Origin: Phycisphaera sp.
Lineage (GTDB): Bacteria; Planctomycetota; Phycisphaerae; Phycisphaerales; Phycisphaeraceae
Direction of reading: 5' to 3'
NCBI GenBank assembly: GCA_028285385.1
Contig: JANQPR010000015.1
Span: 1-49,827, forward strand
Length of the DNA: 49,827 nt
The notes under the pieces are model-generated. The model saw nothing but the letters and a program-made list of their open reading frames with translations. It searched no databases and was not told where the DNA came from. Of this stretch, positions 9,144 to 15,474 are shown one piece after another. The number at the start of each line of letters is the position of its first letter. Position 1 is the stretch's first letter. The position numbers and the translations under genes were made by a program.

Positions 9144-9158
9144 GATAATTGGTACGCT
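9144..9158 (+). promoter_or_regulatory. Candidate -10 elements of the araC-family gene
   Basis: Two -10-like boxes lie in the 107-bp divergent region: GATAAT at 9144-9149 and TACGCT at 9153-9158. The second is 6 nt before ATG 9165, the spacing seen at other candidate leaderless genes here. TTCCGA at 9130-9135 is a weak -35 at 17 nt. A short direct repeat ATTGG at 9135 and 9148 could belong to an operator. Confidence 0.35.
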
Positions 9159-9164
9159 GAGTTG

Positions 9165-9989
9165 ATGTCGATGAGAAAGCTCCGGCTCCGCCCGCTGCTC
9201 GGTCAGGGCGACGTGTTCCACTTCGCGACCGTGTCCGCGCAGCCGGGGTGGACCGCCGAGCACGAGCACGATTTTTTCGAGTTTTTTTGGGTTGTCCGGG
9301 GACACGGCCGAGAGCGGGTTAACAACGAGGAGCGGCGGCTCTTTGCGGGGGGGGTGGCGTTGGTCAGGCCCACGGACCGCCATGCGTTCAGGTCCGAAAA
9401 AAACGATGGTTTGATGTTCCGGAATTTGGCGGTGCTGCCGCGCGTGCGTTCCACGTTCTTTGCTCGGCATCGCGGCTCGCTGGAGGACCCCTGGGGGCCC
9501 GCGGGCGTGCCGGACCGCCGGGTTGGGGTGACCGAGCGGGGCGTTCGCCGGCTGGAGGCGATGGGGGCGGCTTTGCAGTCGGGGCGGCGGGACACGGCGG
9601 CGTTGGAGCACGGGCTGCTGACGCTGGCGTTGGTGCTCGAGGACTGCCGCGCCGAGCCCGTCGCGGGGCCGGCGTGGCTGCGGGCGGCGCTGGCGGACAC
9701 CGCCACGCTGCGCGAAGGCGTTGGGGCGTTCGTCAACGCTTGTGGGCACCGGCACGAACACGTAGCCCGGACCTGTCGGGCGGTGCTGAGCCGGACGCCG
9801 CGTGAGTTGGTCAACGCTGCGCGGCTCGAACACGCGGCCCTGCAACTCGCCGAGACCGACCGCAGCGTCACCGAGGTCTGCTTCGACGCGGGCTTCGGAA
9901 ACCTCGGGCACTTCCACGCGTTGTTCAAGGCGCGGTTCGGGGCCACCCCGCTTCGGTGGCGGCGGCGGCAGCAGCGGGTGCTGCCCTGA
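9165..9989 (+). CDS. AraC-family transcriptional regulator
   Basis: A 274-residue regulator. The N-terminal cupin-type sensor domain is seen in EHEHDFFEFFWVVRGHG and in GVALVRPTDRHAFRS. The C-terminal AraC DNA-binding domain contains the second helix-turn-helix as SVTEVCFDAGFGNLGHF followed by FKARFGATPLRWRR. ATG 9165 is used; ATG 9171 and TTG 9162 are alternatives. It is divergent from the dioxygenase/glycyl radical operon and is very probably its regulator, sensing a substrate or product. It ends 53 bp before the Nudix gene. Confidence 0.9.
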   Translation: MSMRKLRLRPLLGQGDVFHFATVSAQPGWTAEHEHDFFEFFWVVRGHGRERVNNEERRLFAGGVALVRPTDRHAFRSEKNDGLMFRNLAVLPRVRSTFFARHRGSLEDPWGPAGVPDRRVGVTERGVRRLEAMGAALQSGRRDTAALEHGLLTLALVLEDCRAEPVAGPAWLRAALADTATLREGVGAFVNACGHRHEHVARTCRAVLSRTPRELVNAARLEHAALQLAETDRSVTEVCFDAGFGNLGHFHALFKARFGATPLRWRRRQQRVLP

Positions 9990-10029
9990 AGTCTTGTTTG
10001 GGTCGGCCCGCCCGTGTGTGAGGATTGTT

Positions 10030-10035
10030 TAGACT
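10030..10035 (+). promoter_or_regulatory. Candidate -10 element of the Nudix gene
   Basis: TAGACT, 7 nt before ATG 10043. The same hexamer at the same distance precedes thyA, which supports a leaderless start. Confidence 0.45.
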
Positions 10036-10042
10036 GCGGCCG

Positions 10043-10489
10043 ATGGAAACCGACTTCTCCTGCGGGGTCATCCCCGTGTTGTTCGACGGGGCGGCCCGGC
10101 GGTACCTGTTGGTCAAGCACCTGGCCGGGCATTGGTCGTTCCCCAAGGGACACCCGGAGAAGGGCGAGTCGCCGATCGATGCGGCGCGGCGAGAGTTGGC
10201 CGAAGAGACCGGGATCCGACGGGTCGACCTGCTCGCGCGGCCTGCCTTCGAGGAGCGGTACGCCTTCACGAAGCGGTCCGGCAAGACCGTCGAGAAGGAA
10301 GTCGTGTACTTCGTCGGCCGGGTCGAGTTGTCGGTCACCGTGCAGGTTCAGGAGAAGGAGATCGCTGACTTCGCGTGGGGTGATCTCGCGGAGACGGAAG
10401 CCCGGCTGACCTTCGAGGAGGGCAGGTTGTTGCTGTGCGAGGTGGAAGCGTTCTTATCGGACGGCGGGGGCGACCCGGTCGGGTTGTGA
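10043..10489 (+). CDS. Nudix hydrolase, Ap4A-hydrolase-like
   Basis: A 148-residue protein with a complete Nudix box at residues 36-58: G36, E42, then RELAEETGI, matching GX5EX7REUXEEXGU. These acidic residues bind the divalent metals that cleave nucleoside diphosphates linked to another group. The start METDFSCGVIPV, with KHLAGHWSFPKGH before the box, resembles bis(5'-nucleosyl)-tetraphosphatase/NUDT2 enzymes, so Ap4A is a likely but unproven substrate. ATG 10043 is preferred over TTG 10025. It appears to be a single-gene unit between the araC gene and the pilus locus. Confidence 0.9.
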   Translation: METDFSCGVIPVLFDGAARRYLLVKHLAGHWSFPKGHPEKGESPIDAARRELAEETGIRRVDLLARPAFEERYAFTKRSGKTVEKEVVYFVGRVELSVTVQVQEKEIADFAWGDLAETEARLTFEEGRLLLCEVEAFLSDGGGDPVGL

Positions 10490-10678
10490 CGGTGGTGCGG
10501 TTGGTGACGCGAAGCGGTGCCGCTCGCGCGGGTCGTTTCGAGGCTTCGGCTGGCTTTCCGGGAAAGAACATCCGTTGATATCCGCGGTGTTGGTCGGCTC
10601 GTGGCCGGTCAGCGTTTTCTGCGGAGTTTGGCGGTCGGGGTTAAGTATCCCGGTGAGCCGGACGATGCAGCACACGGG

Positions 10679-10753
10679 CCGATGGCTTCTGCCGGCACTC
10701 CTGCGGGGAGGGCCGAATCACGCCCGAGCGAGGGCGTCGGCAGAAACCACCGG
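10679..10753 (+). promoter_or_regulatory. Candidate structured RNA leader (three-way junction)
   Basis: The DNA can form a long closing stem of TGGCTTCTGCCG (10683-10694) with CGGCAGAAACCA (10738-10749): 12 pairs including one G-U. After one mismatch, three more pairs join 10679-10681 to 10751-10753. Inside are two hairpins: CTCC/GGAG around loop TGCGG at 10698-10710, extended by GGC/GCC across one A-G mismatch; and ACGCCC/GGGCGT around GAGCGA at 10720-10737. It ends 103 nt before the pilin ATG, so it would be in that mRNA's leader. It does not match a riboswitch I know, and lacks the c-di-GMP riboswitch cores. Confidence 0.4.
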
Positions 10754-10840
10754 ACCAGGGCGGACCGAGCGCGTTGCCGGCCGCCGGCGTGTGAATGGGT
10801 CGAGCAACGACCCGCACGCAAGCAAGCGTTTCGCGTCCTC

Positions 10841-10848
10841 GGAAGGAG
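10841..10848 (+). promoter_or_regulatory. Strong ribosome binding site of the pilin gene
   Basis: GGAAGGAG, 8 nt before ATG 10857. It decides the start over an upstream open stretch and is among the strongest ribosome sites in the window. Confidence 0.8.
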
Positions 10849-10856
10849 TTTTGGCA

Positions 10857-11390
10857 ATGTCGGCACGTACCTTGAAGCAGAAGGGCTTCACGCTCGTCGA
10901 GATCCTGATTGTCGTGGTCATCCTCGGCATTCTGGCGGCGGTCGTGATCCCGCAGTTCACCTCGGCGTCGGAAACCGCCCGCGCTTCGTCGCTCAAGACG
11001 CAGCTGCAGTCGATCCGTTCGCAGCTCGAGCTCTACCAGGTCCAGCACCTCGGCGACTACCCGACGCTCGCCCAGTTGCAGACCAACGACCCGGACACCT
11101 GGGACCAGCTGACCCGCGTGTCCAACCCGCAGGGTGAGTTCACCGCGACCGGCACCAACCCCGACCCAGACCTGGGCCCGTACCTGCAGAAGGCCCCGGT
11201 GAACCCGTTCATCGGCAGCTCGAACGTGGCCGCCGACAACTCGGCCGCGTGGGAGTACACCGAGGCGAGCGGTGCCATCCGCGCCGTGATCCCGACCGCC
11301 AAGTGGACCAACGACGCCGAGGAGCTCGGCTTGGCCACCGCCGCGGAAGTGACCGCCGGCAGCAACACGGACTTCATCGAAGGCCCGTAA
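10857..11390 (+). CDS. Major pseudopilin / type IV pilin-like protein (GspG-PilE type)
   Basis: A 177-residue prepilin with a short basic leader ending KQKG and the class III cleavage motif G|FTLVE, including the conserved Glu5 of the mature protein. The hydrophobic helix ILIVVVILGILAAVVIPQF follows. The next segment (LKTQLQSIRSQLELYQVQHLGDYP) and the PYLQKAPVNPF element resemble GspG major pseudopilins, so it should polymerise into the fibre after prepilin peptidase processing. No prepilin peptidase gene is in the window. It has a strong ribosome site, a structured leader and its own terminator, so it is probably expressed well above the genes that follow. Confidence 0.9.
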   Translation: MSARTLKQKGFTLVEILIVVVILGILAAVVIPQFTSASETARASSLKTQLQSIRSQLELYQVQHLGDYPTLAQLQTNDPDTWDQLTRVSNPQGEFTATGTNPDPDLGPYLQKAPVNPFIGSSNVAADNSAAWEYTEASGAIRAVIPTAKWTNDAEELGLATAAEVTAGSNTDFIEGP

Positions 11391-11418
11391 TCCCAACGCC
11401 CCTCTGACCTGACTTACC

Positions 11419-11455
11419 GGACGCCGAGGCATGACCGCCTCGGCGTCCTTTCTTT
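11419..11455 (+). terminator. Rho-independent terminator after the pilin gene
   Basis: A perfect 12-bp stem, GGACGCCGAGGC (11419-11430) with GCCTCGGCGTCC (11437-11448), has a 6-nt loop and is followed by TTTCTTT. It lies 29 nt after the pilin stop and separates pilin expression from the assembly genes. Confidence 0.9.
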
Positions 11456-11541
11456 ACGGAGGCTGGCGGAGCACGCCGACACAAGTCGCGCCCCCGAAGC
11501 GCCGATGCTCCTGAAGTCCATCCGTTCCTCGGAGTGAACCC

Positions 11542-11808
11542 ATGCGAAGCCTGCGTTACCTCAACGGCATCCTGACCGTCCTCGCCGTGCTGCTGGCCGT
11601 GAACACCTGGGTGTTGATCGCCGGGACGCCAGCGGGGGCCGTGCTCTCGCCGGTGTCCGAAGCCCGCGCTCAGGGCGTCGGCGGCGCCGCCGAGCGTCAG
11701 GTCGAGATCGTGAACCAGCTCAAGGCGTTGAACAAGTCGGTCACCGCGTTGGAGAAGACGATCCAGCAGGGCGTGACCGTCAACGTCAAGACCATGCCGA
11801 AGAAGTGA
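11542..11808 (+). CDS. Small membrane-anchored or secreted protein, unknown function
   Basis: An 88-residue protein with GGAG at 11531-11534, 7 nt before the ATG. The N-terminus is hydrophobic from about residue 9 to 28. An AxA-type site (EARA, then QG) near residue 45 could be a signal peptidase cleavage point. The remainder (ERQVEIVNQLKALNKSVTALEKTIQQ) looks like a short amphipathic coiled coil ending in a basic NVKTMPKK. It sits between the pilin terminator and the GspH-like gene, so a minor role in pilus assembly is possible. No family is recognised. Confidence 0.7.
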   Translation: MRSLRYLNGILTVLAVLLAVNTWVLIAGTPAGAVLSPVSEARAQGVGGAAERQVEIVNQLKALNKSVTALEKTIQQGVTVNVKTMPKK

Positions 11809-11850
11809 ACACGCCCCGCCCGCGGTTCCGTTGTTGGTGAAGCCGCCGTG

Positions 11851-12366
11851 ATGCATCGCCCACCCACACCCCGTCGTCGTTCCGCCTACACGCTCGTGGA
11901 GGTGTTGGTGATCGTCACGATCCTGGGGATCATCAGCGTCGTCGTGGTGCCGCAGATGCTGACGGCGGGCACGCTGGGTATCCAGGCCGCCGCCCGCATC
12001 GTGATGCAGGACATCCTGTTCGCGCAGAACGAGGCGATCGCTCAGCAACGGACCATCAAGGTGGTCTACGACGCCGCGGGCAACGCGTACTCGGTGACCG
12101 ACGCGACGGGCACGCCCTTGACCATGGGCTGGCTCGACGGCACGGCCGGGAACTACACGATCGACTTCGACACCGACGACCGCTTCGAGGGGATCGAGAT
12201 CCGTTCGGTGACGGTCGACGCCGGCGCGACGCCCGCGACCGAGCTCGAGTTCGACGACCTCGGGTCGCCGACGCTGTCGACGGAGATGGCGATCGTCGTC
12301 GGGTTTGACACCCAGGAACTGACCGTCCGTGTGCAGCCATTCACCGGGCGGGTGACCGTGGACTGA
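11851..12366 (+). CDS. Minor pseudopilin, GspH/FimT-like
   Basis: A 171-residue prepilin-like protein with a basic leader RRRSA, then YTLVEVLVIVTILGIISVVVVPQM. Glu5 is present, but the residue before the cleavage site is Ala instead of the usual Gly. The following part (AAARIVMQDILFAQNEAIAQQRTIKVVYD) and the beta-rich C-terminus match the GspH/FimT pseudopilin domain, which sits at the fibre tip and primes assembly. ATG 11851 is used; GTG 11848 is directly before it. It lies 42 bp after the small membrane protein and before pilM, consistent with a minor component of the same machine. Confidence 0.85.
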   Translation: MHRPPTPRRRSAYTLVEVLVIVTILGIISVVVVPQMLTAGTLGIQAAARIVMQDILFAQNEAIAQQRTIKVVYDAAGNAYSVTDATGTPLTMGWLDGTAGNYTIDFDTDDRFEGIEIRSVTVDAGATPATELEFDDLGSPTLSTEMAIVVGFDTQELTVRVQPFTGRVTVD

Positions 12367-12481
12367 TCCCTCATCGGATCGGCTCGACACGCGGCCTCGA
12401 TCCGCCGTTTCGGCGAGGAGCACGGCCGGGGAGAACGAACCAGGGAGGACGCGGGCGTCAGGGCCCAGCGCGTCGTGAGGC

Positions 12482-13564
12482 ATGAAGCTCGGGACACTGC
12501 AACTCGGCAAGGCGGCGCCGCCCATCGGGGTAGACCTCGGTCGGCACGGCGTGCGGCTGGTCCAGCTCGACCGACCCGGCCCGGCCGGGAGGGTCGCGAC
12601 GACGGCACGGCAGCCGATGCCCGCCGGGGTCTCGCTGCGCGACGAGGGCTACCACCAGTGGGTGACCTCGGCGGTAAAGTCCGCGTTGGAGCAGGGGCAG
12701 TTCGTCGGGCGCAGGTGCGTCAGCGTCTTGCCGTCCGGGTCGGTGGAAGCAAAAAACCTTCGTTTGCCCCGGATGCCCGCCGACGAGTTGCGTGACGCCG
12801 TGGCGTGGGAGATGCGCGACCGGCTCGGGGCCGACGGCGGCGAGTTGTTCGTGCAGTTCATCCAAGCGGGCGAGGTCCGACAAGGAGACGACGTCCGGGA
12901 GGAAGTGATCGCGTTGGCCGCGCGGACGGCGTTCGTCGAGGAGCACGTCGACTCGCTGGTCAAGGCCGGGTTGGCCCCGACGGCCGTGGACGTGTCGGTG
13001 ACAGCGTTGACCCGCGCCTTCGCACAACAGGTCGCCGAGGGTGTGCACGTGCTGCTGGACGTCGGCCACGAGTCGAGCAAGATCGTCGTGGTGCGCGACG
13101 GCCGGGTGGTGTTCTTCAAGCAGTTGGAGGTGGCGGGCCAGGCGTTCGACCGCAGCGTCGCTCAGCACGTCTCGATGCCGATCGCCGAGGCGCCGGAGCT
13201 GCGTCGCCAGTTCCGCCTGGACGACGACCGCGCGTCCGCCAGCCCCGAGCAACGGGCGATGTTTGAAGCGCTTCGGGCGCCGGTCACGGACCTGTCGCGC
13301 GAGGTGGACCTGTGCCTGCGTTACTTCGGCGTGACGTTCCGGGGCGAGCGACCGCGGGCGGTGACGCTGATCGGCGGCGAATCGCTTCAGCCGTGGCTCC
13401 CGGTGATGTTCGCCGAGTCGAGCGGGCTGTCGGTGCAGGTCGGCGACCCGACGGCGGGCGTGCTGCCAGACGCGGGGGCCGGTTGGTCTTCGGCGATCGG
13501 CGCGGCGGCCCGGGCGGACCTGACCTGGGGGGAGCGCCGGCGCGCGGAAAGGGCGGCGGCGTGA
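12482..13564 (+). CDS. pilM: Type IV pilus assembly protein PilM
   Basis: A 360-residue actin-like protein. It begins with GVDLGRHGVRLVQLD, the phosphate-1 loop form of PilM/FtsA proteins. The phosphate-2 segment is HVLLDVGHESSKIVVVRDG, and the GGE segment (LIGGESLQPWL) belongs to the adenosine site. PilM sits on the inner face of the cytoplasmic membrane, binds the PilN N-terminus and links the PilNO(P) frame to the motor. The next gene is pilN, whose GTG overlaps this stop in GTGA, so the two are translationally coupled. The ATG has a weak GTGAGG site just upstream. Confidence 0.9.
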   Translation: MKLGTLQLGKAAPPIGVDLGRHGVRLVQLDRPGPAGRVATTARQPMPAGVSLRDEGYHQWVTSAVKSALEQGQFVGRRCVSVLPSGSVEAKNLRLPRMPADELRDAVAWEMRDRLGADGGELFVQFIQAGEVRQGDDVREEVIALAARTAFVEEHVDSLVKAGLAPTAVDVSVTALTRAFAQQVAEGVHVLLDVGHESSKIVVVRDGRVVFFKQLEVAGQAFDRSVAQHVSMPIAEAPELRRQFRLDDDRASASPEQRAMFEALRAPVTDLSREVDLCLRYFGVTFRGERPRAVTLIGGESLQPWLPVMFAESSGLSVQVGDPTAGVLPDAGAGWSSAIGAAARADLTWGERRRAERAAA

Positions 13565-14277
13565 ACGAGATCAACTTCCTGCCTCAGTCGTACCGCGACC
13601 GGCTGCGGACTCGGCAACGCCGGGTGCGCGAGGGAGCGGTCGTCCTGCTGCTCTGCGGCGCCCTGGGCGTCTACTGGACGTACGGGATGACCGCGCGGAT
13701 GAGCCTGCGTCAGCAGGCGTTGCAGGCCGAGGACCGGCTGGCCAACGCGCTGAGCACCGAGCAACAGGTGCTCGAGTTGCGGGAGGTCAAGGAACAGCTG
13801 ATGGAGCAACGCCGTGTTCAGCGCGCCGTCCGGGTGCCCGTCAGGCACCACCAGGTCGTGCGGGTGCTCGGTTCGCTGCTGCCGGAGTCGATGGCGTTGC
13901 GGGCGTTGACGCTAGAAAACGACCGGCCCACACCCAAGGCGTGGCAACCGCCGGCCGAGGAGATCGATGACGAGCGCGCGGGCGGCGTCCCGGTGTTCAG
14001 CGCCGAGCCGACCAAGGCCGAGCCGAACTTAATCAAGGTCGAGTTCGAGGCGGTCGCCCCCGACGACCTGACGGTGGCGGCGTTGATCGCGTCGATGAGC
14101 GAGCACCCGCTGTTCACCGGCGTCAAGTTGCACTCGAGTCGGTACGTCGAGACGCAAGGCCTCGCGGCGCGGCAGTTCCGTGTGACGGCCAACGTCGACC
14201 TGTCTCGTGAGTATGTCTGGACCGATCCTTCCTCGGCACAGGCCGCCGGCGAAGTGGTGGCGGAGGTGTCGCCGTGA
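13561..14277 (+). CDS. pilN: Type IV pilus inner-membrane protein PilN
   Basis: A 238-residue protein that begins MNEINFLPQSYRDR, very close to the INLLP.R element by which PilN binds PilM. One transmembrane helix follows (VVLLLCGALGVYWTYG, about residues 23-41), then a coiled coil and a periplasmic ferredoxin-like domain ending near FRVTANVDL. The start is GTG 13561 inside the pilM stop, and its stop overlaps the pilO start in GTGA. It pairs with PilO to form the alignment frame of the pilus machine. The product is somewhat longer than typical PilN owing to a loop at about residues 120-145. Confidence 0.88.
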   Translation: MNEINFLPQSYRDRLRTRQRRVREGAVVLLLCGALGVYWTYGMTARMSLRQQALQAEDRLANALSTEQQVLELREVKEQLMEQRRVQRAVRVPVRHHQVVRVLGSLLPESMALRALTLENDRPTPKAWQPPAEEIDDERAGGVPVFSAEPTKAEPNLIKVEFEAVAPDDLTVAALIASMSEHPLFTGVKLHSSRYVETQGLAARQFRVTANVDLSREYVWTDPSSAQAAGEVVAEVSP

Positions 14278-14861
14278 GCAAGGCGTCTCCCCTGTCTCGG
14301 CTGCCCAAGGCGAAGGTCCCCGCGGACGTGTGGGTGACCGCGGCCGTGGTCGTCGGCGTGTTGGCCGGCTTCTTCGGTTTGGTCTGGTACCCGGCCCACC
14401 GGCAGCACACGCAGTTCGAGTCGCGCGCGTCCGGCGCGGTGACGCGACTGTCCGACATCGGGGTGTCCGAGGCCGAGCTGGCTCGGTTGCAGGAAGAAGT
14501 TGCGGCGCTGCGCACGCAGATCGGGAACGACCCGCACGTCGTGCCCGAGTCGCCGCAGTTGTCGTCACTGCTGCGGAGCCTGACCGAGTCTGCCCGGAGC
14601 CAGGGCGTGCAGGACCAGGAGCTGACGACGCGGGACTTCCAGCGTTTCGCCGACTTCGCGGTGATCCCGACGAACCTGGAGTTCGAGGCGGGGTTCGCGT
14701 CGGCGTTGGCGGTGGTGGAAGCGATTGAGAACCACCGCCGGCTGACCGGCGTGGAACGGACCGAGCTGCGCGGGGACAACGACGCGATCGGACGGCGTGG
14801 GCTGCAGACGCGCCTCGAGTTGGCGGCGTACTTCACCGGCGACGGGGAGGCCCGGCCATGA
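14274..14861 (+). CDS. pilO: Type IV pilus inner-membrane protein PilO
   Basis: A 195-residue protein with one N-terminal transmembrane helix (VWVTAAVVVGVLAGFFGLVWY), a coiled coil rich in Glu, Leu and Arg at about 60-85, and a C-terminal alpha/beta domain containing NLEFEAGFASALAVVEAIENHRR, which resembles the PilO segment where a short helix follows the FxGSF-like strand. It overlaps pilN by GTGA and the next gene by ATGA. Position between pilN and the PilP-like gene supports the call more than sequence alone, since PilO proteins diverge strongly. Confidence 0.82.
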   Translation: MSKASPLSRLPKAKVPADVWVTAAVVVGVLAGFFGLVWYPAHRQHTQFESRASGAVTRLSDIGVSEAELARLQEEVAALRTQIGNDPHVVPESPQLSSLLRSLTESARSQGVQDQELTTRDFQRFADFAVIPTNLEFEAGFASALAVVEAIENHRRLTGVERTELRGDNDAIGRRGLQTRLELAAYFTGDGEARP

Positions 14862-15391
14862 AGCACATCGTCCAAGACTACGTCCGTGAGTTGCGTCGCA
14901 GCCCGCTCAAGGGCGGCACGATCGCGGTGCTGCTGGCGGTGGGGCTGCTGCTCTGGGGCCGGTTGCTGCTGAAGGAGGTCCCGCGGACCGCCTCGGCGTG
15001 GCGGGCGTCGGTCGCGGTCGACGACGGCGCGTTCGACCTCGGCGCCAGGCCCGAGAAGCGCCCGATCGAGTTAACGGACCCGGGCCCGCCGGCCCGCGAC
15101 ATCTTCGCCATTGACCCCAGTCACTACAGACGGACCTCGTCGTGGCGCGACGAGGCAGATCGGGAGAAGTCGGGGCGATGGGGTACCGAGAACGGTGTGC
15201 AAGCGGCCGTTGTGTCGGCGGCCGGCAAGCTGCGCCTGACCAGCGTGATCGAAGGCGAGGACCCCGTGGTGATCATCAACAACCAGCTCCTGCGAGCCGG
15301 CGACACCATCGAGGGCTTCACCGTCGTCCGGCTGGAGCGGCGTGCCGTGATCCTGGAAAGCCAGGGGGTCAAGGTTCGTCTCAGCCTCTGA
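14858..15391 (+). CDS. PilP/GspC-like pilotin-side component
   Basis: A 177-residue protein with one transmembrane helix (TIAVLLAVGLLLWGRLLL, about residues 20-37) and a C-terminal HR-type beta domain, GKLRLTSVIEGEDPVVIINNQLLRAGDTIEGFTVVRLERRAVIL, which matches the homology region of PilP and GspC that contacts the secretin N0 domain. RDIFAID before it resembles the RDPF element of PilP. Unlike proteobacterial PilP it has no lipobox and is held by a membrane helix, as in GspC. It starts in ATGA overlap with pilO and lies upstream of the secretin. Confidence 0.8.
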   Translation: MKHIVQDYVRELRRSPLKGGTIAVLLAVGLLLWGRLLLKEVPRTASAWRASVAVDDGAFDLGARPEKRPIELTDPGPPARDIFAIDPSHYRRTSSWRDEADREKSGRWGTENGVQAAVVSAAGKLRLTSVIEGEDPVVIINNQLLRAGDTIEGFTVVRLERRAVILESQGVKVRLSL

Positions 15392-15474
15392 CCACCGACC
15401 GAACTGTTTTGGAAGCAATGATTTTTGACTCCCCCGGGACCACAACTCCCGGCAGGCCCGAAGGAGCACACGGG

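Larger units (their letters stand above)
10490..10856. other. 367-bp region without a gene, upstream of the pilin
   Basis: I see no convincing coding frame here; short frames on both strands lack family features and ribosome sites. The region should hold the promoter and 5' leader of the major pseudopilin gene. Its right half contains the structured element listed separately and, at 10841-10848, the pilin ribosome site. Confidence 0.6.

Noticed and set aside
10679-10753. Cyclic-di-GMP riboswitch in the pilin leader
   Set aside because: Tempting because of the nearby HD-GYP gene, but the conserved cores of c-di-GMP-I and -II aptamers are not present.
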